A stretch of DNA of 64,000 nucleotides. Source: Aporrectodea caliginosa (Eukaryota; Annelida; Clitellata; Crassiclitellata; Lumbricidae). A program made the position numbers and the translations under genes. Below are positions 32,541 through 41,521 of this stretch, one piece after another. The notes under the pieces were generated by a model. The model made no database searches. It was not told the DNA's origin and saw only the letters and a program-made list of their open reading frames with translations. The stretch is from contig JACEVL010000033.1 of assembly GCA_020284085.1 (NCBI GenBank), forward strand, positions 852,501 to 916,500, given 5' to 3'. Positions within the stretch are counted from its first letter, which is position 1. Each line of letters starts with the position of its first letter.

Positions 32541-32776
32541 ATTGTTGTATAATAATAATAAATAATAATAATATCTTTTCTTTAATAAGCGCCTGACAAA
32601 CGCACTGCGCTGTACATTTACATGTTATGCAATTTAAATCTTAACTACTAACAGAACAGACAGCCTGCAATACACGGCGCTAATAGCAGCCGACAAAGCA
32701 TATCCGCCAACGGGCTCGAACTCGGTACCTCTCGGTCTCTCTGCCAGATGTTATCCAATGCGCTATCGGGCCCCCA
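32541..32776 (-). mobile_element. SINE2, tRNA-derived, with (ATT)n tail
   Basis: The minus strand begins GGGGGCCCGATAGCGCATTGG, with A box near TAGCGCATTGGA and B box GAGTTCGAGCCC. The body has CTGTCTGTTCTGTTAGTAG, GCATAACATGTAAATG and CGCAGTGCGTTTGTCAGGCG, then TTAAAGAAAAGATA and an ATT-type tail. Two other copies: 57549-57796 and 60009-60262. Confidence 0.85.
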
Positions 32777-34432
32777 GCAGTCATAACAGATTACTCATTT
32801 AACAGTACTGTAACATATGTAGTTTGTAATACTGTATTCTGTATTTTGTTACAGTAACTGATACAATACATTAATTCACTGATTTTTTCAATTTTTAAGA
32901 AAAATTGCACTTTTTGCAAACTTCATCAGCTTTGAGCTGTCACTTAACATGATCCCAGAGCCATAAGATTTCACTGAGTTGCTTATAACACCAAATGTCA
33001 CAAATCCAGAGGGTATGCAAGATGAAAATGTGAAATTATTTTTCCCCATGTACCAGTTGAACACCCTAATATATATCCATACATATATATATCGGTTTAC
33101 GTTGTAATGCTGTATTCGGCCATTTTCACACAGATTACGCGTATTATTATTTATTTTGATCACTTCCGGTATTCAAAAGACAAAGATGTAGGTATGCAAA
33201 TGAAGCCCTTCATTCCCGCTAAAGAATGGCATCTTTGTTTCTCTTCCAGGAAGACAAATGAATACACTACAGACAAAAAACTAAGGGGGAGTCCTTCCAT
33301 TCAGCCATTTTCACGCATATTACGCGTATTATTATTTATTTTGAGCACTTCCGGTTGCCTCAGGTCAACTCAGTGACAATACAAATGTAGCCCCACATTC
33401 CCTCTATAGAATGGTATAATTTGTGTCTCTTAATATTAAATGACGAATAAGATATAGTCGAAAATCTAAAGGGGGGTGGTATCCACCCCCCTGGTGCCTC
33501 GGGTATATTGGGTATAACTTTTGAACGTTGTGAGATATCATCTCACATTTTACCTCAAAACGTGTGTAAATGAACCCCTACAGCTACCTAAAAGGTCAAA
33601 TTTTTATTCCATACGGAAAAAGTTTGAGATGAAAAAAACCTAGGGGGTGGCAACCACCCCTTCTTGGTAGCCCGAGGGTTAAGGTCCCCGTGTACGGGCC
33701 GTGCTAGCGTAAGATTCATATCCCCACAGAACAAAGAGGTACATGGAACGTAGGACTGCGCTTTAACCAATGTAGCTGGGTGCTATCTGTACCCTACCGA
33801 TCAACCCCTCCTCTATCCAGGGTTTGGACTGGCACTGGCGCCCTGCGGTGGAGTTTAGGTATCTCGGGCAACTACATTTGAACTCTTATGGGATCGTCGA
33901 AATGCGCTACAAAACGTCAGCTGTAAGCAAAGCATCTCCAAATATCTACAGACATATCCAGGGCGCTGTATGCACAGTAATTTAATTAACCTGGGAATCA
34001 CCCAACGTTTCCCTTTCGATACTGATTCCTATTCCGATACATGGCTACATGAATACCTCTAGGCTAACCATAAAATATGTATATTATTGAAGTAGCTGAG
34101 ATAAATCAAAACGTAGACTAGGTAGGCCTTACTGGCTTCATTGTGTTTTATATACCGGTTGGTAGACAGTGGTGCGTATCAAAGGCTTTTGTAACGACTG
34201 CGGCCGAGCTGATTATGAAAGCAGCCACGCCTATGAGTTGTAATAATAACAGAGTTGTCTGTTGCTTATTAGATAATATCTGCAACAATTACTTGCAGAA
34301 TGAAGTGCATATGTCCAGCAATTCTGAGATTCGGAATACCTTCGACTCCGCAAGAAACTATGAACTTGTTTTAGGACAGATTATTGAATTTTTTATGCGT
34401 AAAGACTTCTGGCAGTTTAGCTAAAAGAACTG

Positions 34433-34826
34433 TTTGAGTCGATTTTAGCCTGTAGAAAACATTTGGTTCGAGACGAAAGTAGGTTAAAATCTATCAATAG
34501 GAATCATTGAAATTGATGATACAGCGTAGTTGCTCGAAATTCAGCTGAAAGTAAACCTACTTGAATCGACTTGAATGTGCATTCATATATGGATCGAATC
34601 GGAAACTATGTCATGATTATTTTGTTCTTCCTGTAGGAATCATCAATGATACAAACGTTGTTTGAAATTACCTGTCTGAATCTACATGAATCTGCTCAGA
34701 AATTTGGTTAAAATAGGAAACTAGGTGATGATTTATTCATAGGAATTATTTTAAAAGACGAAAGTTGTTCGCAATTCAGCAAAAACTATTTGAATCCCTA
34801 ACCGATATTCTTCCATCGGAAACGAG
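34433..34826 (+). repeat. Upstream tandem repeat, 3.5 units
   Basis: Units near 34433, 34559, 34675 and 34788, matching the array before copy 1. The start codon at 34827 lies in the last partial unit (ATCGGAAACGAG before ATG). Confidence 0.75.
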
Positions 34827-36158
34827 ATGACCATCTGCCCCCGCGACATCCGATACACCCAGGACAGCATCAAGGGTGAATTTACGGGCGGTAGAGCCAT
34901 GTGGGACACTCTGGAGGACCTGCTCTATGGCCGAATCAGCGTCGACGACCTACCGCTCATCGAAGTTGTCCGAGAAGAAGGGAAGTGGTGGGCCCTGAGC
35001 GGAAACCGCCGTCTCTACCTCTTCCGGAAGTTGGAAGAACTCAAGGTCATCCATACGATCCCAGTGATCACGGTACATCTGGACAGTGATGGGGTGCAGA
35101 GGCAACTGATGCGAAGGAAGACAACCGTCTGCGAAGGTGTGGACATCCGACTCCGTGGAGATCAAACAGCTTGGCACATCAACCAAGTCATTGACAGGTG
35201 GAAGGACTCACAAAGGAACAACAGATACGTGAACGAGCGTTCGCGCAGCCAGACTACAGCTGAACGTTCAGGGTATCAAAGAGGTAGGTCCCTGAATCGA
35301 AACAGTTCAAACCGTGCCGCTCCATCAAGAGCCTTCAAGGCACCACTTGAGATCTATCCACCATCTCTTCGAGAAGGTGCTGTTGCTGAAAGAGATAGGT
35401 CCCTGAATCGAAACAGTTCAAACCGTGGCGCTCCATCAAGGGCCTTCAAGGCACCACTTGAGATCTATCCACCATCTCTTCGACAAGGTGCTGTTGCTGA
35501 AAGAGATAGGTCTCTGGATCGAAACAGTTCAAACCGTGGCGCTCCATCAAGAGCCTTCAAGGCACCACTTGAGATCTATCCACCATCTCTTCGACAAGGT
35601 GCTGTTGCTGAAAGAGATAGGTCTCTGGATCGAAACCGTTCAAACCGTGGCGCTCCATCAAGAGCCTTCAAGGCACCACTTGAGATCTATCCACCATCTC
35701 TTCGACAAGATTCTGTTGCTCAGAGATCCGCATCGTTTGAACGGGGTTTAATCCGTTCAATTACACCAGGTCCAAACCGTTCAGTCGTCCCTGGTCAGCG
35801 ACCAAACGTCACTGACCGACTTTGTGACGGATTTAATAGAAATCCAGTCGCTTCGTTATATGGATCCATGGAGTCCTCTTCGAACGTCAGAACCAGTTCC
35901 GGATGGGACTTCCCCCGCCCCACCGCCCCAGCTCAACCGGATGGTAGCAACTCTTCGAGGACTGGACGATGGATGAGCAGCGGAGGAGGGCCAGCAAGTC
36001 GGCAAAGTTATTTGGAACCTCATGTGATAACCAGCCAACCTAGAAGATCAACTGATCCCATCATGAGTTCCGACGACTCTTGTTGCTCTTGCTCTGCTGA
36101 CTCTTGTTGTTCGTGTTGTTGTTGTTGCTTTCCTTGTTGCAAACATTCCTCCGGTTAG
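34827..36158 (+). CDS. ParB/sulfiredoxin-like domain protein, copy 2 (443 aa)
   Basis: Paralogue of the gene at 5894. The N-terminal domain is nearly identical: IRYTQDSI (8-15), GRISVDDLPLIEVV (35-48), GKWWALSGNRRLYLFRKLEE (52-71), IPVITV (78-83), so the GNRR box is kept. Differences are mainly substitutions (for example REEG for RDDG), which suggests selection on protein sequence, though I have not computed dN/dS. The middle region carries four 37-aa repeats (about residues 154-301) against one in copy 1, explaining the extra length. The Cys-cluster tail (CCSCSADSCCSCCCCC) is kept. The in-frame stop before the ATG is also conserved. Function unknown; other possibilities are a domesticated mobile-element protein or a nuclear RNA-binding protein, given the R/S-rich middle. 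Confidence 0.82.
   Translation: MTICPRDIRYTQDSIKGEFTGGRAMWDTLEDLLYGRISVDDLPLIEVVREEGKWWALSGNRRLYLFRKLEELKVIHTIPVITVHLDSDGVQRQLMRRKTTVCEGVDIRLRGDQTAWHINQVIDRWKDSQRNNRYVNERSRSQTTAERSGYQRGRSLNRNSSNRAAPSRAFKAPLEIYPPSLREGAVAERDRSLNRNSSNRGAPSRAFKAPLEIYPPSLRQGAVAERDRSLDRNSSNRGAPSRAFKAPLEIYPPSLRQGAVAERDRSLDRNRSNRGAPSRAFKAPLEIYPPSLRQDSVAQRSASFERGLIRSITPGPNRSVVPGQRPNVTDRLCDGFNRNPVASLYGSMESSSNVRTSSGWDFPRPTAPAQPDGSNSSRTGRWMSSGGGPASRQSYLEPHVITSQPRRSTDPIMSSDDSCCSCSADSCCSCCCCCFPCCKHSSG
35286..35729 (+). repeat. Coding minisatellite, 4 x 111 bp (37 aa)
   Basis: Units start at 35286, 35397, 35508 and 35619 with an exact 111-bp period. Each encodes RSLNRNSSNRGAPSRAFKAP, LEIYPPSLRQ and GAVAERD. Units differ at few positions (for example CTGAATC/CTGGATC, ACAG/ACCG), so expansion is recent. 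The period is a multiple of three and the frame stays open. Confidence 0.93.
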
Positions 36159-36221
36159 GAGCTATACAAATTCTTTCATGACATTATTGTGATATGCTTT
36201 TGACTACCTTCAGTTTTCTAC

Positions 36222-36227
36222 ATTAAA
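36222..36227 (+). promoter_or_regulatory. Candidate poly(A) signal ATTAAA
   Basis: Common variant signal, 64 bp after the stop. Aligned with AATAAA in copy 1. Confidence 0.4.
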
Positions 36228-36269
36228 CGTTTACAGATGATCAGACATGGTTGACACTGAACCAGAGAA

Positions 36270-36490
36270 AACGCTGTGGATTAATTTAGAATAGATCAGA
36301 CTTCCCTAACATCAGAATAGACTAGAACAGATTAGAATAGAGTTATTATAGATTTTTATAGATCAGAACAGATTGTAACATATTAGACTTAATTAGAATA
36401 GACTAGACTCAGCTAGACTAAATTAGAAAAGATTAGACATGATAATAAATTATTCTAATATATTACAATAGATTAAACTTCACTACATGC
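36270..36490. repeat. Degenerate TAGA-type tract
   Basis: Partner of 6980-7145, with further TAGATTAGA-like variation at the end. Confidence 0.6.
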
Positions 36491-36632
36491 TGACTAATTG
36501 ATCTTTGTATTCACGGAAACGCAAAAATCATTTATTTTATTTTTATCATGTCTTAATAGAGTGTTAAAATATAACATTACCTATGTATTTACAGGATCAT
36601 ACTGGTTATAGGGCGATCTTTATACAGAGTAT

Positions 36633-36721
36633 TAACCCTCGGGCTACCAGGGGGGTACCACCACCTCCTACGTTATTATGCATAATTTGTTTTTATATGG
36701 TATATAATTTTTACATTTTAG
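36633..36721 (+). mobile_element. piggyBac-like end fragment
   Basis: TTAA then CCCTCGGGCTACCAGGG, a GGGGTACCACCACC palindrome and TTATGCATAATTTG, cut off by a CR1-like tail at 36722. Confidence 0.65.
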
Positions 36722-36843
36722 GTAATGTAATGTAATGTAATGTAATATAATATAATGTAACAAGACATTTATAAAGCGCCACTTAAGAGTCTCTCAGAAG
36801 CGCTCAACACGTGGCCATCAAACAGCTGAAAAAGTGCGTCTTT
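36722..36843 (-). mobile_element. CR1/L2-like 3' end with (ATTAC)n tail
   Basis: Plus strand: a TAATG-type microsatellite (36722-36765), then TTTATAAAGCGCCACTTAAGAG and CAGAAGCGCTC, i.e. a very short 3' end on the minus strand. Confidence 0.65.
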
Positions 36844-37500
36844 AACCCTCCGGGCTACCAACGGGGGGTGGTTACCCCCTACGTTTTTATGCATAATTTT
36901 TTTTCATTTGGAATATAATTTTTGCATTTTAGGTAGCTGTAGAAGGTTCATTGTCGCACATTTTGAGATAAACGTCATGGTGGTATCTCACTCCGTTCAA
37001 AAGTTATACCCGATATACCTGAGGTACCAGGGAGGGGTGGATACCACCCCCTTGGTTTATCGACTATAGCGTATTCATTTTTCTTCCTGGATGAGAAACA
37101 AATATACCATTCTGTAGAGGGAATGAAGGGCTACATTTGCTTGCTTACTTTTTTTTGTCTTTTGAACACTGGAAGTGATAAAAAAATAAATTATAATACG
37201 CGTTATCTGTCTGACCTGCTTTCTACTAAATGTCTGATGCAGCATCACAACGTAAACCGATATTTCTACATAAACGTTTGTCGACAGCTACAGATTTAGA
37301 ACTTATATTAGCTGAAACAGAAGATACTGAAGATGAAGTGAGAAGCCAGTTTACAGGAAGCATTCTAACAAAACAACGGGAGTAACTTGCAAAAATACAA
37401 GGACCACTGACATAATTATTGACTGCCGTGAACAATAACGTAAAGTCTTGTTTCATGTTGCCTTTAGATTTCGCTACAACTAAACAGACTATGGACTAGT
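36844..37500 (+). mobile_element. piggyBac-like element, 5' half with start of an ORF
   Basis: TTAA then CCCTCCGGGCTACC, GGGGGGTGGTTACCCCC, and a region homologous to the reverse complement of 54225-54805. Unlike the 966-bp copies it continues past the shared 5' UTR-like part into an ORF at 37230. The far end is missing. Confidence 0.65.
37230..37385 (+). CDS. Putative piggyBac-type transposase N-terminus (51 aa)
   Basis: MSDAASQRKPIFLHKRLSTA then TDLELILAETEDTEDEVRSQ, stop at 37383. The ATG and next codons are conserved in reverse in the non-autonomous copies (near 33090-33125 and 54205-54245), where the frame breaks soon after. An acidic N-terminal segment is usual for piggyBac transposases, but no catalytic domain is present. 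Only position in the element supports the assignment. Confidence 0.4.
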   Translation: MSDAASQRKPIFLHKRLSTATDLELILAETEDTEDEVRSQFTGSILTKQRE

Positions 37501-37970
37501 TTTAGCCTACAGCTACAAAATGTTTAAAATGTTCTTGGATACATAGATCAGTTTACATAATTGATGTGTTTATACAGAATTTCACATATTAAAATATTCC
37601 CGCCGGTAGAGGGCAGACTACACAAAGCAAAATCAAAAATATTTGCACACTACCTACTCTAACATACTGGCAACTTTACATCACTATTAGGGAACGTTTG
37701 CTTCAGAAAAATATTTTTTTACTCCACCCTATAATTGTCCAGAGATTCTCACTGGTCTTAGATACATTGTAGATCTTGATGCTGATGTTTTGCTGTTTAT
37801 GTTAATTTATATGTATATTGCTCATGCTTGTTCACCAGAGTGCTGTTTGGCAGCTGGGCGGGGTTATATTAAGAGCGCGAAATGAATTAATATATTTTCC
37901 GTTCACCTTCTTACTAAAAGAAATGCGAAGGACATCAACGCAGTCATCTTACTTAAGATCTGAGTCCAGA
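37501..37970. other. No recognised gene
   Basis: AT-rich sequence without a supported feature. Confidence 0.4.
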
Positions 37971-37977
37971 GTTACCA

Positions 37978-38043
37978 GAGAGAGTCATACAGAGAGAGAC
38001 AGAGAGAGAGAGAGAGAGACTCAGAGAGAGAGAGAGAGCCTAT

Positions 38044-38096
<53 letters not shown>

Positions 38097-38267
38097 AGAG
38101 AGACAGAGAGATAGAGAGAGAGACACAGAGAGACAAATAGAGACTAACATTACAGACAGACAGTATTAGAGCTTCAAGAGACAGAGACTATAAGACAGAG
38201 ACAGAGACAGAGACAGAGTTTTGCTGTTTATGTTAAGAGACAGAGACAGAGACAGATACTTACTTTC

Positions 38268-38298
<31 letters not shown>

Positions 38299-38313
38299 GA
38301 GAGAGACAGAGAC

Positions 38314-38344
<31 letters not shown>

Positions 38345-38421
38345 CAGAGAGACAGAGACAGAGACAGAGAGACAGAGAGACAGAGAGAGAGACAGAGAGA
38401 GAGAGACAGAGAGACAGAGAC

Positions 38422-38453
<32 letters not shown>

Positions 38454-38482
38454 CAGAGAGAGACAGAGGCAGAGACAGAGAC

Positions 38483-38525
<43 letters not shown>
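37978..38525. repeat. Purine microsatellite, (GA)n/(GAGACA)n, about 550 bp
   Basis: Long GAGAGA and GAGACAGAGACA runs, interrupted at 38100-38270. ORFs here encode only RE/RD-rich repeats and are artefacts. A TTTTGCTGTTTATGTTA segment occurs at 37788 and again at 38218, so part of the tract was duplicated with its flank. Confidence 0.95.
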
Positions 38526-38526
<1 letters not shown>

Positions 38527-38825
38527 CAGCTTCGCTTCGCATCGTTGACCTGGCTACGGTCACCTCAGTTCGCCACAAGGAGAAAAAAGAAGCAGACGCA
38601 GTGCCATAACTACTTCACTGCCACATAGAGGTGGTGCCAGTCCGAAGCCTTGATAATGAGGAGGGCGATGCTAATCATCTTTCTGACGCGACAACGTGTT
38701 TGTTTATGTTTAACAACGCTGTGCTATGATAAAAATTATTAGGGTTGCCCTCCTCATTTACCCAGGCTTTCAACTGGCACTGCCAGAGTACAGATAGTAG
38801 CATATGACGGAGTTCGAAGTACTGG
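38525..38825. repeat. Composite repeat, F module plus A-A inverted pair
   Basis: F: GGCAGCTTCGCTTCGCATCG, TTGACCTGGCTACGGTCA, TCGCCAC. Then A plus (GTGGTGCCAGTCCGAAGCC, GAGGAGGGCGATGCTAATC) and A minus (TTGCCCTCCTCATTTACCC, ACTGGCACTGCCAGAG), giving arms of about 50 bp at about 38631-38690 and 38735-38790. Other copies near 43905, 50285, 51680 and 61685. Confidence 0.75.
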
Positions 38826-38929
38826 CCATTGTTTAATGAATCTTATTGTCTGCCGATCTTGACGCCTAACTTTGGCTTACACGGAGCTCGTTTCTCGCCA
38901 GCTGGCCGAAGTCTTCGAACACCTAGGAT

Positions 38930-39352
38930 CCTGAGTGGCCGAGTGGGTTGGTGCCCGCTCGTCGCGCCGGCGCCCCGGGTTCGCTTCCCGGTCGGGTCGG
39001 ATTATCAGAGATTAATTTCTCGGATCTTTACTGCGGGTGGCTCGGTCGCATTATAAACGTGGAGTACAATACAACACACAATACAACACATCACAATACA
39101 ACTGGGGCGCGGTGGTGTAGGGGTATGTTCGGTGCCTTGCAGCTGGAGGGTTGCGGGTTCGGATCCACCTCAAAAGTCGCCGCATAGGGACCCTGGGCAA
39201 GTCCTTCACTCGCAATTGCTCATGCGCTTCGGCGTGAAACTCCGATTCAGCGTTCGCGCAGTAGTTGGGAGCGCCTCTGAATGGGAAATCTGGTTGGGGC
39301 GCTATAACAAGTGTTCAAATACAATACAATACAATACAATACAATACCTTCT
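38930..39352 (+). mobile_element. SINE1, composite SINE with two tRNA-like units
   Basis: Unit 1: A box GTGGCCGAGTGGG (38935-38947) and B box GGTTCGCTTCC (38978-38988), Ser/Leu-tRNA-like. Then GGCTCGGTCGCATTATAAACG and an ACAATACAAC microsatellite. Unit 2: A box TGGTGTAGGGGT (39113-39124) and B box GGTTCGGATCC (39156-39166). Then the body, the CR1-like end GGGGCGCTATAACAAGTG, and an (ATACA)n tail. The unit-1 tail/unit-2 junction is shared with 7457-7760, so the two-part structure was mobilised together. Confidence 0.8.
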
Positions 39353-39479
39353 AAACACTAGCAAACATAACAGACCTTCCATAGACTCCGCTCAAAACCC
39401 AACTGACTTAACACTCCTTCTAAATTTAATTTTTCCACATAAATGGTAGGAAATGTTTCCTATACACGCTAACAGCCCG

Positions 39480-39651
39480 TAGTGCCAAAAGATGCCGTCA
39501 AATGATGGTTAACGAACCTACTTCTTTAGACACCTTTAAAATGTTATCCACGGATGCTATATAAGCGCCTGCCGCTTTCGCAACGTATAATAGACTTTTT
39601 GAGCTGCAATATGCCAAAAAATAATCTTTGTCGGCGGCAACGGCCTATGAT
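39480..39651 (+). repeat. Modules B and C (C split by a hAT element)
   Basis: B at 39533-39563 (TTTAGACACCTTTAAAATG, then GCTATATAAGCG). C from 39600 (GAGCTGCAATATGCC, CGGCGGCAACGGCCTATGAT), continuing at 41311-41350 (CCTATGATGTCATAAGCTG, GTTAAACTGTGGATCC). Confidence 0.8.
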
Positions 39652-39910
39652 CAGCGTTACCACTCCTTGGGTTTTTTCCCAAGATCTTGGTTTTTTTTAT
39701 TCGACCTTGGGTTCTGGGGTTTTTTCCTGAAGACCTTGGGTTTTTTCCTTGGGTTTTTATTTCACGTAAAAATTCAACTTTCCTCTCCAAAATAATTAAA
39801 ATCGTACAAAATGACAGTGATAATAAATAAAACAAAGATAATAGATTGTCCATTACGGTCTGGATGATCGAGATCAATAAAAGTCTTAATATTTGTGCAG
39901 CGTGGTCTAT

Positions 39911-40060
39911 AAGTAAGTAAGTAAGTATATCCTTTATTATACCAATTGCTAACCGCATTTTGGTTTACAAGAGAATCACATTTATGTGTTGGGCTAAATT
40001 GTTAAATAGGCCTATAGAACTTAGTATAGCTCTAAAAGCAGATTGCATGATTTGCATCAT
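39911..40060 (-). mobile_element. LINE 3' tail nested in the hAT element
   Basis: Minus strand: AATTGGTATAATAAAGGATA then TTACTTACTTACTTA; 3' end of the ACTT-tail LINE family. The inner boundary is unclear. Confidence 0.5.
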
Positions 40061-40193
40061 TGCTTTTTTCCGGAAGTCAAACTTTTGCCGCTTTGGCAGC
40101 TTTGCGCGTTCGAAATAAAGTCAGAGTCTAAAATATTCTATTTTTTACTTTAAGTAATTAAGTTTAAACATTAAATCAAAGTAAAAACTTGGA

Positions 40194-40988
40194 ATGTGTG
40201 ATAGAAGTAATAGTTCCAGCGATTCGGACTATGATGAAAAGAAAAACAAAGTCAACAAACGTAGTAGCAGCAGTGTTGCTAGTGTTGCTAGTGCAACATA
40301 TCCAGCTAAAAAACGAAATCATGGTATCAGCAGTCATTTAATAACAATTGGCTTCAAGACCCGGAGCTCAAGGATTGGATTGAAGCTGATTCTAAAGACA
40401 GGTTTGTGGTCAGATGCAAGGTATGTGACTTTAGTCTCTCGAATATAAACAAATCGTCGCTGTTAGCGCACAAAATGACACAGAAACATGTCAAGAATTT
40501 TGAATTTAAAAAGACATGACAAATATCAAGACGTTCTTTGTAACTCCCAAGACACCTTCGTTAAGAGAACAAGTGGCCAAAGCCGAACTCCTTCATGTTG
40601 AATTTTGGTTTAAATTGAGCAATGATCACATGAACTTCGGACTTTTGTCAAACTTTATGTGTGGACTCATGGCTCTGCCACAGTCGTCGGCATGTGTTGA
40701 GAGAATTTCTCACAGGTAAATATGGTCAAGACTGCTCAAACGAACAAACTGCATGCTGAAACTGTTGCCAGCCGTCTACTTGCTAAACAAGCAATTGCTA
40801 GAGACGGTGTCGACTGCCATGCTTGGACTCCTTCCAAGTCTTTGGTTGCAGATGTTGCTGAAGGACGTTGTCATCAGCGTTACAGTGAGAGACAAAAACT
40901 TACAAAAATGCAGGTAAGCACAACTTTGGTTACATTACCTCCTTCTGAAGAAGAAGATGTTTATGGCGTTATTGGCGTATTGAAATAA
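40194..40988 (+). pseudogene. hAT transposase remnant: BED-like zinc finger fused to dimerisation tail
   Basis: N-terminus from 40194 (MCDRSNSSSDSDYDEKK). After a frameshift near 40345 comes a zinc finger: WLQDPELKDWIEADSKDRF, VVRCKVCDFSLS, SSLLAHKMTQKHV, i.e. Cys-x2-Cys with two His, stop at about 40517. The C-terminal dimerisation region follows immediately: FWFKLSNDHMNFGLLSNFMC, LMALPQSSACVERI (to about 40712), then another frame from 40722 (MVKTAQTNKLHAETVASRLL). Several hundred residues holding the catalytic acidic residues are absent, so it cannot cut DNA. The ends may still be mobilised by an intact relative. Confidence 0.85.
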
Positions 40989-41521
40989 ACATTTGAGCGT
41001 TTTAAGGTTTGAAAATTGAAATTAAATAAACAAACTTCATTTGAATCATATGACTTGATTGCTACATTAATTCGTCATATTTTCAATTAACATTTTCAAA
41101 TTTTGACCAATAGAACAAAAAGTTTATTTTAAAAACCGGTTTAATTGCATTATATTATAATATTTATCATTTATAATATATGATTTATTAATTATTATGT
41201 TATTATCCCCCTTAATGTTTCAAAAGTTTGCAGAAAAACTGATCTTGGGTTTTCTTGGGTTTTTTATCGTCTGATCTTGGGTTTTTTATTTTTATTGAGT
41301 GGCAACACTGCCTATGATGTCATAAGCTGCCGTTAAACTGTGGATCCAATCCAAAAGCAACGTATAATAACTTCCACGCTGTTATGCCATTTTAGCTATC
41401 GACCTTAGTAATAATAATGATAACTATTATTTTGTTAAGCTGTATGAACTTCAAAGGCTTTTCATGCTATAAGATGCTGTTGAGTTAGCTGCTGTTAAAC
41501 AACGCTGTTTAATAACAAAGA

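Larger units (their letters stand above)
30673..33068 (+). mobile_element. 2.4-kb DNA transposon of unassigned superfamily
   Basis: Ends TAGTGTGTTCA and TGAACACCCTA form an 11-bp imperfect inverted repeat, flanked by ATATAT on both sides (30667-30672, 33069-33074). A 6-bp duplication is possible, but the target is an AT run, so this is weak. The empty site is visible in the piggyBac sister at 54190-54215. Carries the decayed ORF at 31330-32520 and a SINE2 copy. Confidence 0.65.
29938..33678 (+). mobile_element. piggyBac-like element with two nested insertions
   Basis: TTAA at both borders (29934-29937 and 33679-33682). Terminal inverted repeats are CCCTAGGGCTACCAAG and TTGGTAGCCCGAGGG. TTAA target sites with CCC ends are the piggyBac signature. 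Subterminal palindromes GGGGGGTGGTTACCACCCCC occur at both ends. Subtracting the insertions at 30288-30653 and 30673-33068 leaves about 966 bp, the length of the copy at 53840-54805. No transposase remains. Confidence 0.82.
33683..36440 (+). repeat. Segmental duplication, copy 2 (carries the ParB-like gene)
   Basis: Partner of 4385-7150. It begins right after the TTAA border of the piggyBac-like element. Within it, the 93-aa frame at 34143-34424 (KAFVTTAAELIMKAATPMSC) is conserved in copy 1 only with stops, so it is probably not coding. Confidence 0.9.
39652..41310 (+). mobile_element. hAT DNA transposon, internally deleted, 1659 bp
   Basis: Perfect 8-bp TSD CCTATGAT (39644-39651, 41311-41318). 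Terminal inverted repeats CAGCGTTACCACTC and GAGTGGCAACACTG, 12 of 14 matching. Subterminal CCTTGGGTTTTTT repeats at both ends. Carries N- and C-terminal transposase remnants (40194-40988) but lacks the catalytic core. The host module C gives the empty-site sequence. Confidence 0.93.

Noticed and set aside
34143..34424. 93-aa ORF upstream of the second ParB-like gene, possibly an upstream exon
   Set aside because: The homologous frame in copy 1 (about 5225-5400) has stops, so it is probably not coding.
37978..38525. ORFs of 98-135 aa rich in RE, RD, QR or LSLSL
   Set aside because: They are translations of a (GA)n/(GAGACA)n microsatellite and are open only because the repeat lacks stops.
38935..39178. 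Functional tRNA genes
   Set aside because: A and B boxes are present, but the acceptor stems do not close and the units lie in a SINE with a LINE-like tail.
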